Origin: CALKZN01 sp050633785
Lineage (GTDB): Bacteria; Pseudomonadota; Gammaproteobacteria; Arenicellales; Arenicellaceae
Reading direction: 5' to 3'
Length of the DNA: 64,000 nt
Assembly (NCBI GenBank): GCA_050633785.1
Contig: JBOEHE010000023.1
Span: 1 to 64,000, forward strand
Under the pieces are notes generated by a model. It had not been told where the DNA came from. It did no database searches and saw only the letters and a list, made by a program, of their open reading frames with translations. The position numbers and the translations under genes were made by a program. This document shows, piece by piece, positions 34,234 to 43,274 of this stretch. How positions within the stretch are numbered: the stretch's first letter is position 1; every line of letters starts with the position of its first letter.

Positions 34234-35037
34234 CTATGACGCAAGGTAAAAGTCCTGCCATGGAAGAGGTAGTGGTTTTGCGGCAAATTGTCCGTCGTTA
34301 ATGGTGAGCAACTGAGTTTTTATTTGGTAATCGAAAGTGCTGTAAACAGCCAGTTGATACTGATCGTGCGAACGAGTCGGTTGGTATCTGGTACTTGATA
34401 ATTGTTTTATAACACCTGTATTTACAGGCTGAAAGTCGATTTGCTTTAAAGCGTGATCACCGATACCGGTTTGCCGTGCTTTCAGGCAGGCTTCTTTTTG
34501 AGTCCAATAGCGGTAGTAAAGCGCCGTTTTTTCAATAGGGTCCGTTGTTTGTTCAAGCTTGAGTTGTTGTTGTTTATTACAGAAAAAGCTATTTTTAACA
34601 AAGTCTTTAATGGGCTTTATATATTCAAGATCGAAGCCGAGTTGATAATTATGTTTTCGAGTCTGCGTCGATGCGATACCAATCAGTTCGTGTGAATGGC
34701 TGATATTGAAATGGATACCGTGAGCCTGCGCCGTAGGAATGTAAGGGGGCAGATTCGTGCGTTCTTTAACCTCCAGATTGAAGGGTGTTGAGGAAATATA
34801 GTGCTGCATAATGAAACGCAGCAGCAAACGACTCAGCAGGAATTCTCTCTGGCGTTTGTTGGAACTGCGGTGAAAGCGTTCGAGTTCATCCTGACTGAGT
34901 GCGGCTAAATTGTTCTTGGTATTAAATGTAGTGTCTCCATGAGTATAAGGGAGCAACCATAGATCAATAGTGAAACTTTTGCTGTCTGCGGACGTCATTT
35001 TTGTTATGGTGTTTTCTTGTTCATGGTTGTGTGGCAT
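34234..35037 (-). CDS. 4'-phosphopantetheinyl transferase (Sfp type)
   Basis: 267 aa. The metal/CoA site is FDLEYIKP (Asp136, Glu138) and WTQKEACLKA (178-187, WxxKEAxxKA). HSHELIGIAST is the preceding Sfp motif. It converts apo-ACP to holo-ACP for both pigment ACPs. ATG at 34998 is an alternative start. It converges with the ligase gene and is divergent from the START-domain gene, whose likely start lies only 23 bp beyond the 35037 ATG. Confidence 0.87.
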   Translation of the reverse strand: MPHNHEQENTITKMTSADSKSFTIDLWLLPYTHGDTTFNTKNNLAALSQDELERFHRSSNKRQREFLLSRLLLRFIMQHYISSTPFNLEVKERTNLPPYIPTAQAHGIHFNISHSHELIGIASTQTRKHNYQLGFDLEYIKPIKDFVKNSFFCNKQQQLKLEQTTDPIEKTALYYRYWTQKEACLKARQTGIGDHALKQIDFQPVNTGVIKQLSSTRYQPTRSHDQYQLAVYSTFDYQIKTQLLTINDGQFAAKPLPLPWQDFYLAS

Positions 35038-35060
35038 GTATAGTGATTAATCATCTTCGA

Positions 35061-35741
35061 GTGTTTGCTGAAAAATGTTGTGTCCACATCATTTGCCTTA
35101 GCCTGATCCTGTTATCAACAGCCTATGCAGGGGATTGGCAACAGTATGACTGGCAGTTGAAAAAACAACAAGACGATATTGAGGTGTCAATTGCCAAGGT
35201 ACCTGGTTCAGCTTTCCGTGCGGTTTTGTCACAGATGACAGTTACCAGTTCAATAAGTAGTTTGGTTGCCTTGGTGATGAATGTTTCGGACTGCCCAAAT
35301 TGGGTTGATATCTGTGTTGAGTCAGAAATCATACGAAGAGTGTCACCAACAGAATATTATCAATATTCAATTAGCCAATCTCCTTGGCCAGTGCATGACC
35401 GTGATGTGCTTATGCATGTTTCGATTCAACAGGATGAGGCTGGTGTTGTACGTATCAATGGGCAATCACAACAAGGTATGTTGAATAAACGCAAAGGCTT
35501 GATACGAATCCAGCAGGCGCAATCCATCTGGGTATTTACGCCTTTGCTTGATGGCAAGATTCAGGTGCAGAATTTTGTGCATGCAGACCCGGCTGGAGCA
35601 ATTCCTTCATGGTTGCTGAACAAACAGTTGATTGATAATCCTTTTAAGACACTACGTAATATGCGCCTAAAAATTGCCAGTGAACCTTATCAAAAAGCCC
35701 AGTTTCCATTCATTCGAGAAGTGGCTATCACGCAAAATTGA
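35061..35741 (+). CDS. START-domain (SRPBCC) periplasmic lipid-binding protein
   Basis: 226 aa from the GTG at 35061; the open frame begins at 35001. It has a signal peptide (IICLSLILLSTAYAG). The START/SRPBCC fold is indicated by KVPGSAFRAVLSQMTVTSSI and SPWPVHDRDVLMHVSI, which match the START-domain proteins annotated as StAR-related lipid transfer. It may bind the hydrophobic pigment or its lipid. Its place at the cluster edge fits, but function is inferred from position. Confidence 0.78.
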   Translation: MFAEKCCVHIICLSLILLSTAYAGDWQQYDWQLKKQQDDIEVSIAKVPGSAFRAVLSQMTVTSSISSLVALVMNVSDCPNWVDICVESEIIRRVSPTEYYQYSISQSPWPVHDRDVLMHVSIQQDEAGVVRINGQSQQGMLNKRKGLIRIQQAQSIWVFTPLLDGKIQVQNFVHADPAGAIPSWLLNKQLIDNPFKTLRNMRLKIASEPYQKAQFPFIREVAITQN

Positions 35742-35775
35742 TCTGTTTGAACTTTCCCTTGCTTCTGCGGTACCT

Positions 35776-36312
35776 TTACTTTAGCAAGTCGATGGCTTCT
35801 TCAAGCCAGTGTATGTTTTTAGTGGTGCTGGTAATGCCATAGCGCAGGGTTAAAAAGCTGGCTTTGCATTGGAGCGTTTGTGCTGTTGTTGGTTCAGGAG
35901 TAAAAAACTCGGATTGTATGTGCTGGTATTCAGCCAGAGTTTTCTGTTGCTGACCTAATAGCTGTTCCAGTTCTGTAATGATCACGTCCGCGCCAACCAA
36001 GTCTGCTAATAATAGCTTGATCAACAATTCATTTCTCTCTGCCTGAGGTTTTACCGGTTGTCTGGCCCAATTGCTCAGTTCCTGCAAGCCAGTTTGGGTT
36101 ATCGAATAGAACTTTTTATCCGGTTTTCCCTGTTGTTCCATAAGGCGAAATTCTACCCAGCCATCGTGTTGCATGGTTGCTAAGGTCTTGTAGATTTGCT
36201 GGTGACTTGCCGTCCAGTAATAACCGATAGAACCAGCGAATTGTTTGTTGATGTCATAGCCGCTTTTTTCGGTTTCAACCAGGAGGCTCATGATAGCGTG
36301 CTTTAAAGACAT
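35776..36312 (-). CDS. PadR-family regulator
   Basis: 178 aa. The winged helix reads SLKHAIMSLLVETEKSGYDINKQF, then IYKTLATMQHDGWVEFRL and KKFYSITQTGLQEL. A C-terminal dimerisation helix pair follows. It is divergent from two membrane genes, and two near-identical palindromes lie between, making it the likely repressor of that operon and itself. It may or may not touch the pigment genes. Confidence 0.87.
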   Translation of the reverse strand: MSLKHAIMSLLVETEKSGYDINKQFAGSIGYYWTASHQQIYKTLATMQHDGWVEFRLMEQQGKPDKKFYSITQTGLQELSNWARQPVKPQAERNELLIKLLLADLVGADVIITELEQLLGQQQKTLAEYQHIQSEFFTPEPTTAQTLQCKASFLTLRYGITSTTKNIHWLEEAIDLLK

Positions 36313-36333
36313 GGTAATTTACAGTGTTTTTTC

Positions 36334-36392
36334 ATATGCAAATAGTTGCATATAATTCTAAGTTTGTCTATATTATGCAACTAATTGCATAT
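36334..36392. promoter_or_regulatory. pair of PadR operator-like palindromes
   Basis: atatgcaaatagttgcatat (36334-36353) has perfect 8-bp arms with a 4-bp centre. A second site at 36373-36392 has the same arms with one mismatch (ttatgcaa and ttgcatat). Their centres are 39 bp apart, between the PadR start and the DUF2306 start. Both overlap the region where divergent promoters must lie. Confidence 0.7.
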
Positions 36393-36409
36393 AGAGATGA
36401 AGGTTAGGT

Positions 36410-36994
36410 GTGAAAGTTCTGGTTTATTTATTGTCATTGGGTGTCGCCGTTTATGGTGTTATTGCCTACGCCTTTTTACCTCTCGGAAGCTTGGTTCACC
36501 CTGATATGCAAAACAACTTTCAGGCACATGCAGTCGGGATTTATACACATGTTTTTGCGTCAGCTCTGGCATTGATGATAGGTCCCTTCCAGTTTTCGGC
36601 CAGAATACGAGCGCGTTATCAACAGTTGCACCGTCGGCTTGGTCAACTATATCTGGGTTTGGGTGTGCTTTTGGGGGGTATTGCAGGTTTATACCTATCA
36701 CCCCATGCGTTTGGCGGGGCTGTGTCCGAATGGGGTTTTGGTACGCTGGCTGTTGTTTGGTTATACACTGGAATCAGGGCGTATCTGGCAGTCCGTAAAG
36801 GTGAGATAGATCAACATCGTAAATGGATGATCAGAAACTTTTCTCTGACATTTGCTGCCGTCACATTGAGGCTGTATCTACCATTCCCCATGCTGTTGGG
36901 TGCTGACTTCGTGACCATTTATCCCATTATCGCCTGGCTTTGCTGGGTGCCGAATTTACTGTTTGCTGAGTTGAAATATAATGTTATTAAATAA
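36410..36994 (+). CDS. DUF2306-like membrane protein
   Basis: 194 aa starting with GTG at 36410. It has five to six hydrophobic segments; HAVGIYTHVFASALALMIGPFQF, RRLGQLYLGLG and KGEIDQHRKWMIRNFSLT match the DUF2306 family, with conserved histidines in the membrane that could bind haem. It overlaps the next gene by 14 bp. Controlled, by inference, by PadR. Confidence 0.8.
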   Translation: MKVLVYLLSLGVAVYGVIAYAFLPLGSLVHPDMQNNFQAHAVGIYTHVFASALALMIGPFQFSARIRARYQQLHRRLGQLYLGLGVLLGGIAGLYLSPHAFGGAVSEWGFGTLAVVWLYTGIRAYLAVRKGEIDQHRKWMIRNFSLTFAAVTLRLYLPFPMLLGADFVTIYPIIAWLCWVPNLLFAELKYNVIK

Positions 36995-37631
36995 AATACT
37001 TCTGATAATCCATATCGCAGCCGGATTTTTAGCCTTGGCAAGTGCATTGGTGGCCATTACTAACAAGTTGTTGTCGCTCAAACATCAATGGCATGTTTAC
37101 TCAGGCCGTGTTTATTTTGCTTCCATGTTGACTATCACGGTTACAGCCATTCCTATTGCATTATTGACCAACAATCGATTTTTGCTGTTGATTGCTGTTT
37201 TCAGTGGATATCTGGTTCACGCTGGATGGCGGTATGCTACCAATAGAAAAGGAACACCACGCCTGGTTGACTGGTGCAGTGTCAGCGGGATGATTGTGGC
37301 TGCCGCAGTGATGGTGTCAGTCGGTGCTGTTGAACTGTTGGCGGATAAACAAGAAGGTATAATTCTGTTGGTGTTCGGGTTTATTGGATGGGGTAATTGC
37401 GCACGTGACTTTCTTATTTTGAAATCTGGTGGAGCTACTGGCAATAAGAGAATTGCCATGCATTTAACAATGATGTTGGCTGGCACTATTGCTACTGTCA
37501 CTGCTTTCGTGGTGACAAACTTCACTTTGAATCCAGAATTTGTTTTATGGTTGTTGCCAACAGTCGTAATAACACCGATGATTGTCTGGTGGAATAGGAA
37601 ATTATTAGGACCCAGAGAGACTTCGGCTTAA
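36981..37631 (+). CDS. second DUF2306-related membrane protein
   Basis: 216 aa with about six hydrophobic segments. IHIAAGFLALASALVAI and HQWHVYSGRVYFASML resemble the N-terminal half of DUF2306 proteins. NKRIAMHLTMMLAGTIATVTAFVV is similar to the late histidine region. It overlaps the preceding gene by 14 bp, so both are coupled. Function unknown. Confidence 0.72.
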   Translation: MLLNKILLIIHIAAGFLALASALVAITNKLLSLKHQWHVYSGRVYFASMLTITVTAIPIALLTNNRFLLLIAVFSGYLVHAGWRYATNRKGTPRLVDWCSVSGMIVAAAVMVSVGAVELLADKQEGIILLVFGFIGWGNCARDFLILKSGGATGNKRIAMHLTMMLAGTIATVTAFVVTNFTLNPEFVLWLLPTVVITPMIVWWNRKLLGPRETSA

Positions 37632-37933
37632 TCCAGCAATAAACGAGATAAAGTGATTCAATAATGGTGAAACTTACGTTGAACAGTATGTTATCAGGAT
37701 GTCTGGCTTTGAGGTATTTTGACAAAGAGAGAGTATAATATCGGATACTTGCTCTTTGAGTTATGTTGAAGTCTATGGAGAGCAAGTCAATTGACACAAG
37801 TCATTAATAAGGTGTCTTTTGGAATGAATTATTATCTATTTTTTAGATTGAAAATATAAAAACAATTAATTTTGTAGATTGCATTGTGTGTTGTATCCTT
37901 ATCGAAATTAAAACATAAATAGAGGCGAGACAA
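37632..37933. other. 302-bp intergenic region upstream of dps
   Basis: It is AT-rich, with no ORF of note. It must hold the dps promoter; I see no unambiguous OxyR, Fur or -35/-10 signature, only a purine-rich gaggcgag Shine-Dalgarno just before the ATG at 37934. Confidence 0.4.
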
Positions 37934-38401
37934 ATGGATATTCAAATTGGAATAGAGCAACAAGACCGTGAGAACATTGCACAGGGTTTGTCTAAGTTAT
38001 TGGCAGATACTTATACTTTGTATTTGAAAACTCATAATTACCACTGGAATGTTACGGGGCCGATGTTCAGTACCTTACATACTCTTTTTGAAACTCAGTA
38101 TACAGAATTATCATTGGCTGTTGATGAGATAGCTGAACGCATTCGTGCATTGGGTGTTAAAGCCCCAGGTTCTTACCAGGCATTTGCTGCATTAACCAGT
38201 ATCGAAGAAGAAACCGGGGAACCGGATGCCCAGGAAATGATTCGGCAATTGGTTATAGCACAGGAAACGGTAGTGCGAACCGCACGCAGTGTCTTCCCTG
38301 TAGCAGATGAGGCCAATGATGAGCCGACAGCTGATTTATTGACCCAACGTATGCACGCCCATGAAAAGAATGCGTGGATGTTACGAAGTTTGTTAGGCTA
38401 A
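37934..38401 (+). CDS. dps: DNA-protecting ferritin-like protein Dps
   Basis: 155 aa. The ferroxidase helix pair shows LYLKTHNYHWNVTGPMF and TQYTELSLAVDEIAERIRALG, carrying the His and Asp/Glu ligands of the Dps intersubunit site. It forms a dodecamer that oxidises and stores iron and shields DNA. The start has a strong Shine-Dalgarno. A hairpin terminator follows. Confidence 0.9.
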   Translation: MDIQIGIEQQDRENIAQGLSKLLADTYTLYLKTHNYHWNVTGPMFSTLHTLFETQYTELSLAVDEIAERIRALGVKAPGSYQAFAALTSIEEETGEPDAQEMIRQLVIAQETVVRTARSVFPVADEANDEPTADLLTQRMHAHEKNAWMLRSLLG

Positions 38402-38426
38402 TACACATAGGCTTGTTCAAGATGAA

Positions 38427-38460
38427 GTAGCTGTTAGGCATAGTGTTAACAGCTGCTTTT
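38427..38460 (+). terminator. rho-independent terminator of dps
   Basis: gtagctgtta (38427-38436) pairs with taacagctgc (38447-38456), one G-T pair included, and is followed by tttt attcattt. It is 26 bp after the stop codon. Confidence 0.55.
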
Positions 38461-38545
38461 ATTCATTTGTTGGGGGGCAGTGCATGATATGTAAAAAAAC
38501 AGAGCGTCAAGCCTGATAAAATTTGAATTTTTTGTAGCTGTGATT

Positions 38546-38857
38546 TTACAACCACGTAACTAACCCAAACACGATTAAACCAACGGCAATAGTCAAAAAC
38601 ATATGTCGTGAAATCACGGCGGTTATAAAAGCGACAGTCGCTGCAATAAGGTGATAGTTATCTAAATCTAATGATAAATTTCCATCACGAACCAAGGTGG
38701 ATTGCACAATAATACTACTTAATACCGCCACAGGAACGTAGGCCAAAGAGCGTGATAGCCAACTCGGAATATTAACTTTTCCTGCTAAGGCAAAGGGAAA
38801 GTAACGCGGTAAAAAGGTCAACGCTGTCATGCCAGCAACCAGCATCCATTCTGTCAT
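38546..38857 (-). CDS. azlD: AzlD-family branched-chain amino acid exporter subunit
   Basis: 103 aa with about four hydrophobic segments; TALTFLPRYFPFALAGKV and RSLAYVPVAVLSSIIVQSTLV are typical of AzlD. It overlaps the AzlC gene by 4 bp. The pair exports branched-chain amino acids or analogues in species where tested. Confidence 0.85.
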   Translation of the reverse strand: MTEWMLVAGMTALTFLPRYFPFALAGKVNIPSWLSRSLAYVPVAVLSSIIVQSTLVRDGNLSLDLDNYHLIAATVAFITAVISRHMFLTIAVGLIVFGLVTWL

Positions 38858-39603
38858 TTATTTTCACCATTTGAGTTGTTTGGCTGACTTAGTCGATATT
38901 CAATAAATAAACCAACACCAATGGCAATCAGAGATGAAAATAATAAACCTGTTTTATTTGGCCAGTCATAACTCACTAAAGTGCAAGCTGTAGCGGTTAT
39001 TGCGCAAGCCCAATCTGCACGGTTTGTTAGAATAGGTATGACAATACCGATAAATGCCAAAATCATCGCTACATCTAAGCCCCATTCGGTGAGGTTAGGT
39101 ACGCTTTGTCCAAGTGTCATGCCTAGCCAGCAGAAAAATACCCAATTTGAGTACATAAATACGGCAGAGCCAATGTAATAAGCGATGAAATGTGGTCTGT
39201 TTGGCTCTCGTAATAAACGGTTGTTCGCTACGGCATAAGTCTCGTCTGTCAACCAAAAAGCCATTGGTATTCGCAACCATTGGGGTACTTTAGTCATTGC
39301 CGTCATTAATGATGCTGCATACAGTGAATGACGTAAATTAACGATGAAAACTGTCACTAAAATAACAGGTAAAGCCGTCGATGCAGCAAGTAAAGTAATC
39401 GCGATAAATTGTGACGCACCAGCGAATACAAAAATAGACATCGACATAATTAACCACGGCGATAAGTCATAACTAATTGCCAAAGCTCCATAAACGATGG
39501 CAAAAGGTGTTGCTGCAATCACTAAAGGAAAGGTATCACGAATACCGATTAAAAATGCGTGTTGTGCACTATTGTTTGGTGCAGTATTTAGAAGTGCTGC
39601 CAT
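38854..39603 (-). CDS. azlC: AzlC-family amino acid exporter
   Basis: 249 aa, with multiple hydrophobic segments. The N-terminal IRDTFPLVIAATPFAIVYGALA and SIFVFAGASQFIAITLL and HSLYAASL match AzlC. It is encoded just upstream of its AzlD partner (ATGA overlap) and downstream of an AraC-family gene on the same strand. Substrate is inferred from the family. Confidence 0.88.
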   Translation of the reverse strand: MAALLNTAPNNSAQHAFLIGIRDTFPLVIAATPFAIVYGALAISYDLSPWLIMSMSIFVFAGASQFIAITLLAASTALPVILVTVFIVNLRHSLYAASLMTAMTKVPQWLRIPMAFWLTDETYAVANNRLLREPNRPHFIAYYIGSAVFMYSNWVFFCWLGMTLGQSVPNLTEWGLDVAMILAFIGIVIPILTNRADWACAITATACTLVSYDWPNKTGLLFSSLIAIGVGLFIEYRLSQPNNSNGENK

Positions 39604-39696
39604 ATTGCCTTTATTATCAATTATTTAAAACTAAGACTGAGAGTAACTGAAGCCTTAGGCAAAAAATTGTACAAAGTTGCGCTTCATATACATTAA

Positions 39697-40539
39697 TTAG
39701 CGCACGACCATTCGTTGGAATGCTCCAGGTGCAACAACAAAGGATTTCTTGAAATGACGGCTTAAATGACTTTGATCTGAGAAACCACAATCTGCTGCTA
39801 CATCAGATAGCTTTACACCTAAAACAATCAAACGTTTCGCTTTAAAGAGTCGTCTTTGAATTTGATAGGCATGAGGCGGTGAACCTACTGTTTTGTGAAA
39901 TAAACGGGTGAGATAAAAAGGGCTAAGCTGAACTAGATTGGCCAGAGTTTGGATTGAAATATTCTGCTCAAAATGTGCATCGATATAATCGCGAACTCGC
40001 TGTACTGCCGTTGGTTCTTTACCTAAGTCGAGCAATGTATTGTGTTGTCTTCCGTGGCGACAAATCAGTTCAATAATCGTGTTTAAGTAAAGTGATTCAC
40101 GCTCAAGTTGATTGTCTGAGTTTTCTAGTAGAGAGAATAATTGCTTTAGTCTTGCCGACATCATAGTGTCTTTAACTACCGCATCAGCAAACCAAGGGAT
40201 TCGATCGTGAGTCCCGCCATGGGTGCTTTTTAATTCACAGGAAATTTCAGCCAACATTTCGGGCATCGGATACATTGCACGATAAGACCAGCCATAATCT
40301 GTTGCTTTATGACCATCATGGACTTGATCAGAATTAACAAAAATAATACTGTCTTGTGCCGCTAAATGGTTTTCGCCAGAGCAATAAAAACGTTGTGCAC
40401 CTGTTTCAATTACACCTATGCAAAACCCTTCATGTACATGGCGTGAAAAGCATTGACTTTCATACTTTGCATGTAAAATCTCAAGACCGCCAAGGTCATG
40501 AGCATAACTATATTTTGCATTGTTTTTTTGCTTACTCAT
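39697..40539 (-). CDS. AraC-family regulator, likely of azlCD
   Basis: 280 aa. The N-terminal cupin-like sensor (AraC_binding) includes SRHVHEGFCIGVIETGAQRFYCSG and SIIFVNSDQVHDG. The C-terminal HTH pair is ISIQTLANLVQLSPFYLTRLF and KLSDVAADCGFSDQSHLSRHF. It lies upstream of and on the same strand as azlCD, 93 bp apart, and probably activates them. Confidence 0.87.
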   Translation of the reverse strand: MSKQKNNAKYSYAHDLGGLEILHAKYESQCFSRHVHEGFCIGVIETGAQRFYCSGENHLAAQDSIIFVNSDQVHDGHKATDYGWSYRAMYPMPEMLAEISCELKSTHGGTHDRIPWFADAVVKDTMMSARLKQLFSLLENSDNQLERESLYLNTIIELICRHGRQHNTLLDLGKEPTAVQRVRDYIDAHFEQNISIQTLANLVQLSPFYLTRLFHKTVGSPPHAYQIQRRLFKAKRLIVLGVKLSDVAADCGFSDQSHLSRHFKKSFVVAPGAFQRMVVR

Positions 40540-40779
40540 TCTTTAGTAACAACCATCAATTAGACAAATTGTTTATATTTTTGAATACCAAATATATTGT
40601 CACTTTGATGTTAGCACAGGCTATATAGCAAAGTTTTGTACAAAACTGCTCTGTTTTAATTATGTTTCTTATTTTATTAAAAATGAGCATAAGGTACTGT
40701 GAGGAGAACGTGTATGTCCCAATATCATGAGTCCCGAGATAGATGTAGAGAAAAATTATATGAGTGACTTAAGAAGAAT

Positions 40780-41664
40780 ATGTTTTTTTGCGGGGAAAAA
40801 ATTGAAGGAAAGAAAACTCTAGAGCACATTATTCCAAACAGCCTACTCGGTAAGCTTGGTATTAAAGAAGAAACTGTTACTGGACAACGACAAGTGCAAT
40901 ACAGCAGAGTGAAAGTTCCTGCACATTCAGCCTGTAATAGTGAATTTGGCAGTCAATATGAAAATAGAATTTTAGAACTGCTTGACGATGTAGATTCACT
41001 TTATGAAACACTGAAGTCTGAAGAATCTTCAATGCCTATGATGTATATGCCAGGTGAATCGATTACTGAAATAATGACTACTTGGTTATCCAAGATTTTT
41101 TATGGTTTGTTTTACTATGACCTCATTACATCTAAAGATGAAGAATGGAAAGAGGTTTGTTCATCATTGTTAGGTGGTCAGAATTTCAATTATGTACGCA
41201 GCTCATACAAATATGGTCATGGTTTCCAATTGCCATCTAGCCTCTATGTATTTAAAACAAAAAATTCAGAGGCAGATCTAAATACCATAGTTGATCCGAG
41301 CAGTATTCTGATAAAGATAGGGTCATTAACAATGATCCTGTGTCTCTGCGATGGATTTCTAACAAAAAATTATCTAGATGCAGAGATGCTCAAGAAGCTG
41401 AGAGCTTGTGTGTCTGATGAAGATGAGAGGAATATAAATTTTCCATCTCACAAATTAGCGTTTGCAGAAATTATAGCTTTGCGTTTATGTATACCCAAAA
41501 TACCTAAATTTGTTTCTGATGACAATCAAATAATTAACATGAGCCTATCCACAACTGTTGCTAACCCTCAAGAATATTACAGAATAGATAATGAACAATT
41601 AAAACTAGCAAGAACTGAGGCATTACGTGAGTTCAATATTGAATTACTTGAAACAAGCGCATAG
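40780..41664 (+). CDS. HNH-endonuclease-like protein with frameshifted N-terminus
   Basis: 294 aa as open from 40780. It reads FFCGEK, then EHIIPNSLLG and HSACNSEFG, the cysteine, histidine and asparagine set of HNH nucleases. An ATG at 40760 would add MSDLRRIC, giving a zinc-knuckle CFFC, but it is out of frame by one base across a run of seven T (40783-40789). Eight T would join the frames. The gene is either slightly truncated, phase-variable or affected by a sequencing error. It is AT-rich and ends in an attC-like palindrome, so it may be a transferred cassette. Confidence 0.65.
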   Translation: MFFCGEKIEGKKTLEHIIPNSLLGKLGIKEETVTGQRQVQYSRVKVPAHSACNSEFGSQYENRILELLDDVDSLYETLKSEESSMPMMYMPGESITEIMTTWLSKIFYGLFYYDLITSKDEEWKEVCSSLLGGQNFNYVRSSYKYGHGFQLPSSLYVFKTKNSEADLNTIVDPSSILIKIGSLTMILCLCDGFLTKNYLDAEMLKKLRACVSDEDERNINFPSHKLAFAEIIALRLCIPKIPKFVSDDNQIINMSLSTTVANPQEYYRIDNEQLKLARTEALREFNIELLETSA

Positions 41665-41719
41665 CAAGTGCAAGCAACAGGACTTGCAACAAGTTGCTCG
41701 CCGCTGTTGCGGGCGTTAT
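41661..41719 (+). other. possible integron attC-like palindrome
   Basis: 59 bp starting atagcaag around the HNH stop codon and ending gcgggcgttat. The outer ends pair (ATAGC with GTTAT, one G-T). Inner arms agcaac and gttgct pair around 41672-41697. The position, length and GCGGGCGTTA end resemble attC recombination sites, but the left core lacks the consensus AAC and no integrase gene is visible. Confidence 0.35.
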
Positions 41720-41762
41720 ATTTTCACAGATGACTAAACACATTTTTAGTTTGGAAATTGTT

Positions 41763-43274
41763 TTAGCTATTGGTCATGATATCGTCCACCTGACCCCTTG
41801 TTGTAGGCTTAGTGGTCAACACCTTATGCAAAATGGTGACTCCACGTTGAATATCATCATGCGTCAGGCTGGCATAACCCAGTAGAAAGCCCAGCCTTTC
41901 TGGTGGTTTGTTATACCAATGACTGATGGGGTAGATGATCACGCCCTGGACAGCAAGCGACTTGAGTATTTGCTGCTCATCACTGACTGGTCTTGGCAGC
42001 CAGATCAATAAATGCAAGCCGGCCTTATCGCCTTGAATGGTAATAGTGTTGCCAAAGACTCGATTCAGAGTTTCTACCAGGCATTGTCGATTGCTGGCAT
42101 ATAAACGTCGTTGTCGTCGTATATGGCTGGCAAAACCACCTTGCTCAATCAATTCGGCCAACATGTGTTGTTCCAGCCATGAAGCATGGCGGGATGTTTG
42201 CCAGATCGCATTGCTGACTCGGCCAATCCAGGGTTCTGGGAAAATACCATAAGCCAGGCGCAATGAGGGGCATAATGTTTTGGCTGTTGTTCCGATATAC
42301 AACACTCGGCCGTTTGCGTCTAATGATTGCAAGGCATCAATGGGTTGACCTTGGTAACGAAATTCACTGTCATAATCATCTTCTATAATCCACACATTGT
42401 GCGAGTTACACCACTGTAACAAGGCTAAGCGGCGTTGTAACGACATGACTACCCCAGAAGGGAATTGGTGAGAAGGGGTGACATAAACCAGCGTCGGAAT
42501 GATGCCCTGTTCTATAGTCAGTCGGTTCAGAGAGTCAATATTTAGGCCTTCTGTATCTGTTGTAACAGCAATGGCCTTGACATTGGCGAGTTCCAGAACA
42601 GATTTGAAACGATGATACCAGGGTTCTTCAATAACAACGTAGTCTCCGGGTTGAGTAACCAGTGCCACAATCGAGGTAAACAATTGCTGTGCACTATTGG
42701 CAATGACCAGATTGTCGGCATTGCTATAGCAACCACGGTACGTATTAATGTGTCTGGCAAGTGCCTGCCGAAGTGCTTTAAGTCCTTGAGGATTACCATA
42801 ATGTTGTGATTGCAAACGAGACCATTTTGCGGCCAGCTTACGCCAGATAGATTGGGTCTGTTCGCCCATATCTACAAAGCCGTATTGAAAGTTTATATTG
42901 CTTATAGTCTGCTCTGTATGGCTCAGCGTTTTTTCTCTTGAGACCGGCATTTTTGATGATGACATCAGTCTATTTGACCAATCTGACCAAATTGGTTCCA
43001 GGGTTATAGCGCTGTCTTTAGCATTATTGGTGGGCTTTTGTTGGGTCCATGGTACTTCTGGCAAATCGGTCGGGACTCGCATTCCATCTCCTGGGCAACC
43101 AATCAGATAGCCTTCGCTGACCAGCATTTCAAAAGCTCTGACGATGGTGTTGCGAGATAGACCTTTTTCCAGAGCCAGTGTTCTTGACGAGGGAAGTCGC
43201 TGTCCTGGTAAGTAATAGCCTGCGGAAATGGCTTGTTTGAGTTCGTTATATAACTGTTGGTAGTGTGCAGGCAT
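41763..43274 (-). CDS. MocR/PdxR-type regulator (GntR HTH plus aminotransferase domain)
   Basis: 503 aa. Residues 1-75 form a GntR winged helix (LPSSRTLALEKGLSRNTIVRAF). The rest is a class I aminotransferase fold, with the PLP lysine in IGTTAKTLCPSLRLAYG and EDDYDSEFRY. PdxR-like members respond to pyridoxal phosphate; others control transporters or amino-acid genes. It is divergent from the GNAT gene at 43409, and inverted gctctt/aagagc arms (43285, 43331) lie between them. Confidence 0.88.
   Translation of the reverse strand: MPAHYQQLYNELKQAISAGYYLPGQRLPSSRTLALEKGLSRNTIVRAFEMLVSEGYLIGCPGDGMRVPTDLPEVPWTQQKPTNNAKDSAITLEPIWSDWSNRLMSSSKMPVSREKTLSHTEQTISNINFQYGFVDMGEQTQSIWRKLAAKWSRLQSQHYGNPQGLKALRQALARHINTYRGCYSNADNLVIANSAQQLFTSIVALVTQPGDYVVIEEPWYHRFKSVLELANVKAIAVTTDTEGLNIDSLNRLTIEQGIIPTLVYVTPSHQFPSGVVMSLQRRLALLQWCNSHNVWIIEDDYDSEFRYQGQPIDALQSLDANGRVLYIGTTAKTLCPSLRLAYGIFPEPWIGRVSNAIWQTSRHASWLEQHMLAELIEQGGFASHIRRQRRLYASNRQCLVETLNRVFGNTITIQGDKAGLHLLIWLPRPVSDEQQILKSLAVQGVIIYPISHWYNKPPERLGFLLGYASLTHDDIQRGVTILHKVLTTKPTTRGQVDDIMTNS

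Noticed and set aside
36334..36392. The palindromes as a CRISPR-like repeat
   Set aside because: Only two copies with operator placement and no spacers or cas genes.
40600..40700. A left attC or attI site upstream of the HNH gene
   Set aside because: Only a gttagca string was found at about 40610, with no pairing arm.
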